This document shows positions 53,735 to 61,930 of a stretch of DNA of 64,000 nt, piece after piece. The DNA lies in contig JAHFCT010000013.1 in NCBI GenBank assembly GCA_023249375.1, positions 1-64,000 of the forward strand. The letters are read 5' to 3'. The DNA comes from Gemmatimonadota bacterium. GTDB lineage: Bacteria; Gemmatimonadota; Gemmatimonadetes; Gemmatimonadales; Gemmatimonadaceae. The notes beneath the pieces are model-generated. The model did not search any database. It was not told the origin of the DNA and saw only the letters and a program-made list of their open reading frames with translations. Made by a program: the position numbers and the translations under genes. Position 1 is the stretch's first letter, and each line of letters starts with the position of its first letter.

Positions 53735-55753
53735 ATGCGTACGTCCATTGCCGTTCTGGCTCTTGCCCTCGCCGCGACCTCATCCGGTGCGCAGTCGCGC
53801 CTCAACTGGGACGACCTGCGCCGCACCGTTGGAGTCGGTGGCACGGCGCTGTCGCCCGACGGCAAGACCATCGTTTTCACCGTCACGCGGCCGTCCTTCG
53901 AGCGCGACAAGAACGAATCGGAACTGTATGCGGTGGACGTCGCCACCGGCGCCCAACGGCAACTGACGTTTGAACGGCGCGTGGTCGGCGCGGCGCACTT
54001 CACGCCGGCGGGCACCGCTGTGTCATTCCTTTCACCCGACGCCAGCGGCAAATCGCAGCTGTGGCTGCTGCCGCTCGCCGGCGGCGAGGCGCACAAGGTG
54101 ACCAATCATCCCACCGGCGTGGAGCACTACGCGTGGCGGCCCGACGGCGGTGCGATTGCGTACGCCGCCGAGGATGAAGCGCCCAAGCGGGAAGGGGAAG
54201 ACAAGTTCCTGACCGCGTTCCGCGTGGGCGATCAGGATCTGTTTCTGCGTGAAACCGCATACCCACGGCACATCTGGCTGGCGACGCTCGACGGTGCACC
54301 GTCACGCCGCCTGACCTCGGGCACATGGACGCTCGAGTTTGCGCTGCCGCCCGGCAGCCCGCCGTCAGGCCTCTCGTGGTCGCCCGACGGAAAGACCATT
54401 GCCTTTGTCGAAGTGGTCGCGCCGCAGAGCGGGAAGCTCGATTCGACGCGGGTGCAACTGCTTGACGTCGCCTCGGGACGCATCGCACCGCTCACGTCGT
54501 CACGGCGCTTCGAGACGTCGCCACTCTTCTCGCCCGACGGCAAGACCATCGCGTACATGTACCCGCGCGAAGGGAAGGGCGATCTCGAGTGGTCCAATGA
54601 GACGTGGGTGGCTTCGGCCAGCGGCGGCGCGGGGCACCCCATCACCCGTGCGCTAGATCGCAATCCCTTCGGCATGGAGTGGATGCCGGATGGCAAATCG
54701 CTGCTCATCACCGGCAACGACATCAGCGCCGTTGGCGCGTGGATCCAGACGGTCGACGGTTCAGCCGCCAAGCTTTCACTCGGCGATCTCGTGATCAACG
54801 GCGCTTATGGTTACGACATCGCAGTGGCCGCCAAGACACCGGTGATCGCGTTCACGGCAACGCGCGCCACACAGCCGTCCGAGCTGTACGTCATGGACTC
54901 GCCCACCGCCGTACCGCGGCAGCTTACGCACTTCAACGACTGGGCCGCCTCGGTGGCGCTTGGCAAGTCTGAACTTGTGACCTGGAAGAGCGACACGTTC
55001 GAACCCAATGGCATCGTCACGTACCCGCCCAACTTTGACGCGGCAAAGAAGTATCCGCTCGTGCTGTACATCCACGGCGGGCCAACGAGCGCGTCCAAGC
55101 TGAACTACTCGTTCCTGCCGCAAATGTTTGCGGCAGAGGGCTACATCGTCTTCCAGCCCAACTATCGCGGCAGCGACAACCTCGGCCAGGCACATCAGGT
55201 GGCGATTCACGGCGATGCAGGTGCTGGGCCCGGGCGCGACGTGATGGCCGGCGTGGCGATGCTGCGCAAGCGGCCGTATGTGGACGCCACCCGCACAGCG
55301 GTGACTGGCTGGAGCTACGGCGGCTACATGACCAGTTGGCTGATCGGCAACTATCCCAATGAATGGACCGCCGCGATGGCGGGCGCACCGGTGACCGACT
55401 GGGAAGACATGTACAACTGGGGCGATGGGAGCACGCGCATTCGCTACACATTCGGCGGATCGCCGTGGGTGGCGGCCAATGCCAAGGCGTACAAGGAACA
55501 ATCGCCCATCACGTATGCGGCCAAGGCGAAGGCACCGACACTCGTGATGACGAACATGGAAGACTTCCGTGTGCCACCGACGCAGGCGTTCGCCCTGTAT
55601 CACGCGCTCAAGGACAACGGCGTCGAGACCGAGTTCATCGCGTTCACCGGGCGCACGCATTCATCAGCAGATCCCGTGAATGCCCGCGAGCGGAGCCGGC
55701 TTTGGCTCGACTGGGTGAAGCGTCACATCGACGGGAAACGAGTGACGCCGTAA
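53735..55753 (+). CDS. S9 family peptidase, acylaminoacyl-peptidase type (S9C)
   Basis: 672 residues. Start at ATG 53735, preceded by CGAGGAGCG and followed by a signal peptide (RTSIAVLALALAATSSGAQ). Propeller of TolB-like blades (LSPDGKTIVFTVTRP, WSPDGKTIAFVEVV, FSPDGKTIAYMYP) and a catalytic domain with GWSYGGYMTSW (Ser527), NMEDFRVP (Asp) and GRTHSS (His; the usual HxG... has become RTHSS). Exported oligopeptidase or acylaminoacyl-peptidase. Divergent from the GH29 gene over about 130 bp. Confidence 0.92.
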   Translation: MRTSIAVLALALAATSSGAQSRLNWDDLRRTVGVGGTALSPDGKTIVFTVTRPSFERDKNESELYAVDVATGAQRQLTFERRVVGAAHFTPAGTAVSFLSPDASGKSQLWLLPLAGGEAHKVTNHPTGVEHYAWRPDGGAIAYAAEDEAPKREGEDKFLTAFRVGDQDLFLRETAYPRHIWLATLDGAPSRRLTSGTWTLEFALPPGSPPSGLSWSPDGKTIAFVEVVAPQSGKLDSTRVQLLDVASGRIAPLTSSRRFETSPLFSPDGKTIAYMYPREGKGDLEWSNETWVASASGGAGHPITRALDRNPFGMEWMPDGKSLLITGNDISAVGAWIQTVDGSAAKLSLGDLVINGAYGYDIAVAAKTPVIAFTATRATQPSELYVMDSPTAVPRQLTHFNDWAASVALGKSELVTWKSDTFEPNGIVTYPPNFDAAKKYPLVLYIHGGPTSASKLNYSFLPQMFAAEGYIVFQPNYRGSDNLGQAHQVAIHGDAGAGPGRDVMAGVAMLRKRPYVDATRTAVTGWSYGGYMTSWLIGNYPNEWTAAMAGAPVTDWEDMYNWGDGSTRIRYTFGGSPWVAANAKAYKEQSPITYAAKAKAPTLVMTNMEDFRVPPTQAFALYHALKDNGVETEFIAFTGRTHSSADPVNARERSRLWLDWVKRHIDGKRVTP

Positions 55754-55763
55754 CGGCTTTCAT

Positions 55764-55788
55764 GCGGGGCGATGCGCCGTCGCCCCGC
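55764..55788. terminator. bidirectional hairpin terminator
   Basis: GCGGGGCGA / TCGCCCCGC 9-bp stem with a 7-nt loop, filling the 35-bp gap between two convergent stops and abutting the stop codon of the minus-strand gene. Confidence 0.65.
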
Positions 55789-56766
55789 TCAGAACTTCCA
55801 CGCCGCGCCGAACCACGGCACCACCACGGTGCCGCCGCCCGTGCCGATCACCGTGAGCGCGGCGAGATCCCACGTCACGCTTTCGCCGAGCGTGCGGATG
55901 CCAGCCGAGATCAATGGATGATCCTGCACGTTCGGGAAGATCCAGTTCTCGGTGACGAACGACAGTCGCCGCGACATGCGGCGCGTCCCGCCGAGCATCA
56001 CCATCGGATTCTTCGCTAGCCGACCTTCGGCAAAGCCGTAGCCGGCACCCGCGCTGAATGCGCCATCTCGGCCGCCCCACGTGGCCACGCCGTAGGCGAT
56101 GCCGAACGTGTTGACGCTCCCCGCCTCATCGGAAAATGGCGCGCCGCCAAACCAGGCGCCCACCGCCGTATTGAACCGCTCGCTCTGCGTGATACCGATC
56201 TTCGGCGAGATGAAGTAGACGTTGTTCTTCAGGAAGTCGCTGCTGGGAAACAACGACATTGACCCGCCGAGCATGAACCGGTCCGTGACGCCGGCATAGC
56301 CATCCATCAGGAAGATCCAGTGGTTGGCGATGTACCCTTCGCCCTTCTTGAGCATGCGCCCTGTTGGCGCGAAGAACAGACGTGTGCCGTTGGGGTCGTC
56401 GGGCCAGTAGCTGCCGTCGTGAATCGATGACGCGGCGACCAGCTTCACCGACGCCACGCTGGCGCGGCGCAAGATCAGCGTGCCGGCCATCGATTCCACG
56501 CGCGCCGAGTCGCCCCAGGACTGCGTGATGCGTCCGAGCACGGTGGAGCCGTCGCGCAGCTTGATGAGTTGGCGCGCGCTCGTGTCGGCGGCGACAGTGA
56601 GTGCGGGGCCCACGGTCTGCGCGGCGGCCGCGCGTGGCAACAGGACGGCGCCGGCTGCAAGCGCGACACAGACCGCACGGAGGACGCGGATGGCGTCACG
56701 AGTCCAGTCGATGCGGGCAGCATCGGCGCCACAGGCGAATGCTCTCGGTAGCACAGGGGTTCTCAT
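55789..56766 (-). CDS. predicted outer-membrane beta-barrel protein, unknown family
   Basis: 325 residues, not recognised. After an N-terminal leader (hydrophobic VCVALAAGAVLL, cleavage near AAAQ at about 50) comes an SH3-like start (IKLRDGSTVLGRITQSWGDSARVES), then alternating amphipathic strands (ITDRF-type turns, VYFISPKIGITQSERF, AFSAGAGYGFAEGRL) and a C-terminal phenylalanine (WFGAAWKF), the usual outer-membrane assembly signal. The first 17 residues before the hydrophobic stretch are unusual for a leader and the true start may be slightly downstream. Separated from the S46 gene by a hairpin and a 21-bp palindrome. Confidence 0.65.
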   Translation of the reverse strand: MRTPVLPRAFACGADAARIDWTRDAIRVLRAVCVALAAGAVLLPRAAAAQTVGPALTVAADTSARQLIKLRDGSTVLGRITQSWGDSARVESMAGTLILRRASVASVKLVAASSIHDGSYWPDDPNGTRLFFAPTGRMLKKGEGYIANHWIFLMDGYAGVTDRFMLGGSMSLFPSSDFLKNNVYFISPKIGITQSERFNTAVGAWFGGAPFSDEAGSVNTFGIAYGVATWGGRDGAFSAGAGYGFAEGRLAKNPMVMLGGTRRMSRRLSFVTENWIFPNVQDHPLISAGIRTLGESVTWDLAALTVIGTGGGTVVVPWFGAAWKF

Positions 56767-56817
56767 GCTCCCAATAGGGGTAGCCGCTTGCCCGCGGTCA
56801 AGAGATGCAGGCCACGC

Positions 56818-56856
56818 AGAACCCGCCGGCCGCGACTGGCGCGACCGGCGGGTTCT
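56818..56856 (-). terminator. hairpin terminator of the S46 peptidase gene
   Basis: AGAACCCGCCGG / CCGGCGGGTTCT 12-bp stem; the 15-nt centre can add CGCG/CGCG pairs. It lies about 40 bp beyond the S46 stop. Confidence 0.7.
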
Positions 56857-56857
56857 A

Positions 56858-56878
56858 TTAGTAGCAAGTTGCTACTAA
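56858..56878. promoter_or_regulatory. perfect 21-bp palindrome, operator-like
   Basis: TTAGTAGCAA and TTGCTACTAA around a single central G, lying 20 bp past the S46 stop and directly beside the GC-rich terminator hairpin. Length and symmetry fit a dimeric regulator site; the regulator is unknown. It could equally extend the terminator as a second stem. Confidence 0.5.
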
Positions 56879-56897
56879 ATGACCATTCGCGGCACCG

Positions 56898-59060
56898 TTA
56901 CTTCTTCGCCGCCGCGGTCTGCAGTTCGGTCGCCAGGCGCTGGGCGCCGTAGACTTTCTTGAGCGCTTCGGTGATGCCGGCGGTGTGCACCGCCACCGAG
57001 CGGGCCACGTCGTCGGTGAAGATGAAGCGGTTGGGCAGGCTCTCGATGTTGCCGTCGAAAATCAGCCCCACCACTTCGCCCTTGGCGTTGATCACCGGGC
57101 TGCCGGAGTTGCCGCCGATGATATCGGCCGTCAGCGTGAAGTTGAGCGGCGCGGTCATGTCCACCGAGCTGCGCGCCGCTTCCCAGCGGGCCGGCAGCTT
57201 GAACGGCGCCTTGTTGTCGAACTCGGCGCTGCGGGCGTACAGGCCATAGATGCTGGTCTTGTACGGCGCGATCGTGCCGTTGTACGGGAAGCCGGCCACG
57301 AGGCCGTCGCTGATGCGCAGCGTGAACGTCGCATCGGGCGGCAGTGTCTCGCCATAGGCGGCGTAGATGGCCTGACCCACCAGCTCCACGTTGGCGCTGA
57401 TGGTGGTGTTGAGCTTGGCGGCACGCATGGCGTGCTTGGTCGCCATCGCGTTGACCGAACGGGCAAAGACGATGAGCGGGTCGGTGCTGGCGGCAACGGC
57501 GGCGGCGCCGCCATCAAGCAGCGCCTTGCGCGCGTCGGCCTTGGCGAGCGTCGTGTTGTCGAGCAGCGCCGCCGCGGCGTCCGCCGGCGACTTGCCATTG
57601 AGCGCGATCTTGAGGAACGGATCATTGGCGGGGAGAGCAGCCTGCGCGCGGGTGAACTGCAGCGTGAGCAGCTTCTTCTCCATCGACACGTCGATCGGGA
57701 GGTTCATCCCCTGCTGCCCCTTCTGGCGCGCCATGCCCGGCCCGCGATACTGCGGCAGGCGGAGCGAATCGGCGAGCTTGTCCTGCTCGGGAATGCGGAC
57801 GAGACCCGCGGCGAGGTTGACGAGGTTCGAGCCGCCGCCGAAGCCCTGGAAGGCGGTAGCGATGGCGAACGAACCGAGTTCCTTCTGCGCGGCGGCGATG
57901 TTGTCCCACGCCTTGCCGTACTTGGCGGCGAGCTCGGGCTTACCCATGACGCGTGCGCGGAAATCCTTCTCGAACGCGGCCTTCTTGGCCATGATGTTCT
58001 TGTCGATCAGGCCGGCGTTGTAGCCCGTGACGGCCTTCTGCGAATTCTCGAGGCCGAAGACGGTGTTCTCGTACAGCCGCTTGTTGGCTTCGCTCTGCGC
58101 CACCAGTTCCTTGTAGAGCGCGATCTGCGCCTTGTAGCCGGCGAGCGTGAGCGGGTACGAGACATCGCGCAGGTAATCCATCTGCGCCATGGTCAGCAGG
58201 CGGCCGGTGCTGCCGGGGTTGCCGACGACGAACGTGAGCTCGCCATCCTTGGCGCCCATCGCGTTCCAGCGAAGGAAATGCGGCGCCTTGAACGGCTCGT
58301 TGTTCTCGTAGACGCGGAGCAGCGTGAGGTCCACGTCGAAGCGCGGATACGTGAAGTTGTCGGGATCGCCACCGAAGAACGACGTGCCTTCTTCGGGTGC
58401 CATCACCAGGCGGACATCGTTGTACCGGCGATAACGGTAGAGCGAGTATTTGCCGCCCTGATAGAACGTCACCACCTGGCACTGCATGCCGGCGGCCGAC
58501 TGGCAGGCGGTCTGCAGGTCATTGATGGCCTTGTCGCGCTGCTCCACCTGGTCGGCCGGCTTCGTCGCGGTCACGGCCGAGCGAATCTTGGCGGTGACGT
58601 CTTCGGTGCTGATGAGCTGGTCGGCGTACATGCCGGGGCACTTCTTCTCATCCTTGGCGCTCGCCGAGACGAACCCGGCGTCCTGATAGCTCGTGTCTTT
58701 GGGCGAGACGGCGGTGATGCAGCCGCGCGCGCAGTGGTGATTGGTCATCACGAGGCCGTTGTCCGACACGAACGACGCCGAGCATCCGGGAATGCGTACC
58801 GAGGAGAGCTGCACGTGTTCGAGCCATTCCTTGGTGGGCTCGAAGCCATAGCGTCCCTTCCAGTAGGCGAGGGGCGGGGCGTCGAAGGTCCACATCGTGC
58901 CGAATTCCTTGATCCATCCGCCGGGGCCGGTCTGCACCTGGGCCGCGGCCGCTGCCGGCGCCTTGGCGGCCGGTTTGGCCTGCGCGTTCAGCGACGCGGG
59001 GATCAGGAGCACCGCGACCAACGCCGCGACGAAGCGGGTGCTGCGAAGTAGGCTATTCAT
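56898..59060 (-). CDS. S46 family dipeptidyl-peptidase (DPP7-like)
   Basis: 720 residues, full S46 length. Signal peptide (ends SLNAQ) and an Ala/Pro-rich linker, then the double-barrel chymotrypsin fold with the catalytic histidine in VMTNHHCARG (residues 108-109), Asp in the FGGDPDNFTYPRFDVD region and Ser652 in GGNSGSPV, separated by a long helical domain. The residue 18 positions after the serine, which sets P1 preference (Arg673 in DPP11 for Asp/Glu, Gly in DPP7), is Gly here (FDGN), predicting hydrophobic P1. Exported; feeds dipeptides to the cell. Divergent from dctA across a 422-bp gap. Confidence 0.94.
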   Translation of the reverse strand: MNSLLRSTRFVAALVAVLLIPASLNAQAKPAAKAPAAAAAQVQTGPGGWIKEFGTMWTFDAPPLAYWKGRYGFEPTKEWLEHVQLSSVRIPGCSASFVSDNGLVMTNHHCARGCITAVSPKDTSYQDAGFVSASAKDEKKCPGMYADQLISTEDVTAKIRSAVTATKPADQVEQRDKAINDLQTACQSAAGMQCQVVTFYQGGKYSLYRYRRYNDVRLVMAPEEGTSFFGGDPDNFTYPRFDVDLTLLRVYENNEPFKAPHFLRWNAMGAKDGELTFVVGNPGSTGRLLTMAQMDYLRDVSYPLTLAGYKAQIALYKELVAQSEANKRLYENTVFGLENSQKAVTGYNAGLIDKNIMAKKAAFEKDFRARVMGKPELAAKYGKAWDNIAAAQKELGSFAIATAFQGFGGGSNLVNLAAGLVRIPEQDKLADSLRLPQYRGPGMARQKGQQGMNLPIDVSMEKKLLTLQFTRAQAALPANDPFLKIALNGKSPADAAAALLDNTTLAKADARKALLDGGAAAVAASTDPLIVFARSVNAMATKHAMRAAKLNTTISANVELVGQAIYAAYGETLPPDATFTLRISDGLVAGFPYNGTIAPYKTSIYGLYARSAEFDNKAPFKLPARWEAARSSVDMTAPLNFTLTADIIGGNSGSPVINAKGEVVGLIFDGNIESLPNRFIFTDDVARSVAVHTAGITEALKKVYGAQRLATELQTAAAKK

Positions 59061-59220
59061 ATGAATGGAGAAACGGGTTGGGAGGAGCGTGGTATGGAGC
59101 GTGGGGCAGACCTCAATGCTACCTGCAATTCACTGGGGTTCCTATCGCGTGGCGCCCTGACAAAGTGTAGGGCAATTCCTGTCTTTTGAGAATGGGATTG
59201 AGGTTCGGGCGCAACCGCTC

Positions 59221-59383
59221 ACTGCATACCACGGATGACACGGATTCTACGGATCGGCACGGATCAAACAACAACTAGAACGAGGGGTCCGCGCCGCGAG
59301 TTGGGAGGCGGCGATGCCTTCTGGGCGAATCCGTGCCGATCCGCGCCGCCGATAGGCGGTCCGATGGATCCGTGGTAAGCAGT
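59221..59383. repeat. 163-bp intergenic dyad element with ACGGAT iterons
   Basis: Outer arms of 16 bp with one mismatch (ACTGC-A-TACCACGGAT at 59221-59236; complement at 59368-59383) enclose perfect 15-bp inner arms CGGATCGGCACGGAT (59250-59264 and complement 59329-59343). The left side repeats ACGGAT at 59231, 59240, 59249 and 59259, a 9-10 nt rhythm. It occupies the centre of the 422-bp gap (59061-59482) between S46 and dctA; the rest of the gap shows nothing clear. It has the form of a dispersed, non-autonomous intergenic repeat or an iterated binding site. Confidence 0.75.
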
Positions 59384-59482
59384 ACGACTTGCGACCGCGC
59401 CGCTCTCAGCTGATGTCACGAGGCGGCGGCGACGCCCGCCTTGCGTTGCGCGTCACGGCGCCCCGTCCGATCTTCCCCCACC

Positions 59483-60763
59483 ATGAACTGGAAACGCATC
59501 GCGAACAACCTTACCGCGCGCGTGCTCGTTGCCGTGGCGGTCGGCGTCACGCTGGGCGTGATGAATCCCGAGCTCGCCCGACAGATGAAGCCGCTGGGCG
59601 ACACGTTCGTGAAGCTGGTGAAGATGGTGATTGGGCCAATCATCTTCCTCACCATCGTGCTCGGCATTTCGAACATCGCCGACGTCAAGAAGATCGGACG
59701 CGTGGGCGGCAAGGCGTTCCTCTACTTCGAGATCGTCACGACCTTCGCGCTGGCCATCGGGCTGACGGTGGTGAACCTCACCAAGCCGGGTGCCGGGCTC
59801 GACGTGAGCCTGCTCGCCAAGGGTGATGTCAGCGCGTACGCCACGCAGGCCAAACAGATGGGCTTCGTGGACTTCCTCATGCACGTCGTGCCGGCGAGCC
59901 CGGTGGAGGCGTTCGCCCAAGGGGAGATTCTGCAGATCGTCTTCTTCGCGGTGCTCTTCGGCATTGCGATCGTGACGATGAAGGGCAACGGCTCGCCGCT
60001 GACCGACGTGCTGGAGAAGGCGCTCGAAGTGATGTTCCGCATCGTCGAGATGATCATGAAGGTCGCCCCGCTCGGCGCGTTTGGCGCGATGGCGTTCACC
60101 GTCGGCACGTTCGGGCTGAAGACGCTCATCCCGCTCGGGCGGCTGATGCTCGACGTGTACACGACGATGGCGCTGTTCATCTTCATCGTGCTCAATCTCA
60201 TCGCGCGTTGGTACGGCTTCAGCCTGCTGAAGTTCCTGAACTACATCCGCGAAGAAATTCTCATCGTCCTCGGCACCAGTTCGTCGGAAGCGGCGCTGCC
60301 GAGGCTGATGCTGAAGCTCGAGCGGTACGGGTGCGCGCGGCCGGTCGTGGGACTCGTGGTGCCGACGGGGTATTCGTTCAACCTCGACGGCACGAGCATC
60401 TACCTGACGATGGCGACGATCTTTCTGGCGCAGGTCTACGGCAAGGACCTGCCGCTGATGCAGCAGCTCACGATCCTGATGATCCTGATGATCACGTCCA
60501 AGGGCGCGGCGGGCGTGACGGGATCCGGGTTCATCGTGCTGGCGAGCACGTTGTCGTCGGTGAACGTGATTCCCATTGAGGGCATTGCGCTGCTGCTGGG
60601 CGTGGACCGTTTCATGAGCGAGGCGCGCGCCATTACCAACCTGATTGGCAACGGCGTGGCGACCCTGGTCATCTCGCGCAGCGAAGGGGCGTTTGACGAC
60701 GCGATGCGCGAAACGGCGGTGGCCGAGCTGCACGCGGCGCGCAAAGCGGGAACAGCGGGGTAG
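59483..60763 (+). CDS. dctA: C4-dicarboxylate:cation symporter DctA
   Basis: 426 residues, DAACS family. Start at MNWKRIANNL; the upstream in-frame codons are arginine-rich and rejected. Eight helices and two re-entrant loops with the substrate and ion motifs GTSSSEAALPRLMLKLERYG, VVPTGYSFNLDGTSIYLTMA, TSKGAAGVTGSGFIVLA and GVDRFMSEARAITNLIGNGVAT, which match E. coli DctA closely. Imports succinate, fumarate, malate and perhaps aspartate with protons or sodium. 8 bp before the VanZ gene, so the two are probably co-transcribed. No DctB/DctD two-component system is seen. Confidence 0.93.
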   Translation: MNWKRIANNLTARVLVAVAVGVTLGVMNPELARQMKPLGDTFVKLVKMVIGPIIFLTIVLGISNIADVKKIGRVGGKAFLYFEIVTTFALAIGLTVVNLTKPGAGLDVSLLAKGDVSAYATQAKQMGFVDFLMHVVPASPVEAFAQGEILQIVFFAVLFGIAIVTMKGNGSPLTDVLEKALEVMFRIVEMIMKVAPLGAFGAMAFTVGTFGLKTLIPLGRLMLDVYTTMALFIFIVLNLIARWYGFSLLKFLNYIREEILIVLGTSSSEAALPRLMLKLERYGCARPVVGLVVPTGYSFNLDGTSIYLTMATIFLAQVYGKDLPLMQQLTILMILMITSKGAAGVTGSGFIVLASTLSSVNVIPIEGIALLLGVDRFMSEARAITNLIGNGVATLVISRSEGAFDDAMRETAVAELHAARKAGTAG

Positions 60764-60771
60764 GGGGGCAC

Positions 60772-61878
60772 GTGAACCTGACTGATCACCGCGCGTCGCT
60801 CTCGCGGTCCGCCGCCGCGCTCTGGCTGGCGGCCACCGCCTACGAAACGCTGCGCCCGCTCGGGTGGATCCAGCCTGTGTCGTTCTGGTCGTTCTTCGAC
60901 ACGACGATGGCCAGTGTCGACTACGTGCAGAACATCGTACTGTTCGCGCCACTCGGCTGGATTGCAAACCGCGCCGGCTGGAGCACTCGGCGCACACTGC
61001 TCGCGGCATTCGCGATCAGCGCGTGCATCGAGATGGCGCAGCACTGGGTGCCCGGGCGAGCGTCCACGGCGATGGATCTGGTGTGCGATACCGCTGGCGC
61101 CGCGCTTGGTTGGTGGCTCGCAACCGCCGTTGTGCGGCCACGCCTTCGATTGGGCGGAGCGTTCGCTGCCTTGGCTGCATTTCTCGGGCTGCACGTGCTG
61201 AATACCGCGTGGGCTGCTCCCGCCGAGCGCACGGACGGCGCGGGCGTGTGGACGTTTGTGAAACGCGAGTCGTGCGCGGCGCCGGCACGTGCATCGACGG
61301 TATGCATCAGCGTGCCGAACGTCGCGACGGCCGGGACGAAATACGTGCGCGTCGTCGGGCCGGATGAGCGCACTTACGCGCGCGTGCAGAGCGACGCCGA
61401 GGGCCGGCTGCTGCGACGCGATGACTGCGTGAACCTGCTGATCGAATCAACCGTCGGCGCGCGCGTGCGTCTGCGGCCGCCAATCACGCACGCCTGCGGT
61501 GTGGCCGACGCCACCGATGGCACGGTCACGCTGCGCGTCGATCCGCGGCTCGAACATGAGTTGCTGGGCGCATGGACGCCGACGCGCGCTGGCGTGTGGA
61601 TGTGGCCGGTCTGGCCATTCAACGCGTATCGGCCCGCGCTGCTGCGTGCCGCGGGGGCGCTTGCGTTCGTGACGCTCGCCGCGCTGCTGATGGGCGCGGC
61701 GCCGTGGGTGATTCCCGCGGGATACCTGCTGATGCTCGAACTGCTGGCCCTCGTTGCCGCCATGCGCGCTCCGGGACTGTGGGACGCCGGCTGGGGGGCC
61801 CTCGCGTGGATCGTGGCCATGGGACTCGTCGCCGTCGACAAATGGTGGGGCGCGGCCCGGGGTCGAGTCATCAGCTAA
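60772..61878 (+). CDS. VanZ-family membrane protein with large cysteine-bearing extracytoplasmic insert
   Basis: 368 residues from a GTG behind GGGGGGCAC. The first 145 residues are the VanZ-like five-helix unit: SVDYVQNIVLFAPLGWIANRAG and FAISACIEMAQHWVPGRASTAMDLVCDTAGAALGWWL carry the family's N-x-x-L-F-x-P-x-G and E-x-x-Q-x-x-x-x-x-R-x-x-x-x-D-x-x-x-N/D-T-x-G patterns. A soluble stretch of about 135 residues follows with four cysteines (ESCAAP, TVCISV, DDCVNL, HACGVA), then three more helices. VanZ itself confers teicoplanin tolerance; roles of relatives are mostly unknown. Typical VanZ proteins are about half this length, so the insert and extra helices are unusual. Confidence 0.82.
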   Translation: MNLTDHRASLSRSAAALWLAATAYETLRPLGWIQPVSFWSFFDTTMASVDYVQNIVLFAPLGWIANRAGWSTRRTLLAAFAISACIEMAQHWVPGRASTAMDLVCDTAGAALGWWLATAVVRPRLRLGGAFAALAAFLGLHVLNTAWAAPAERTDGAGVWTFVKRESCAAPARASTVCISVPNVATAGTKYVRVVGPDERTYARVQSDAEGRLLRRDDCVNLLIESTVGARVRLRPPITHACGVADATDGTVTLRVDPRLEHELLGAWTPTRAGVWMWPVWPFNAYRPALLRAAGALAFVTLAALLMGAAPWVIPAGYLLMLELLALVAAMRAPGLWDAGWGALAWIVAMGLVAVDKWWGAARGRVIS

Positions 61879-61930
61879 GCGGCTGGCCCCCTCCTGACCG
61901 CGAAGCAGAATCTCCGTACCTTACGCAGCT

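Noticed and set aside
56985-59051. 688-residue open frame opposite the S46 gene
   Set aside because: Antisense shadow; S46 catalytic residues lie on the minus strand.
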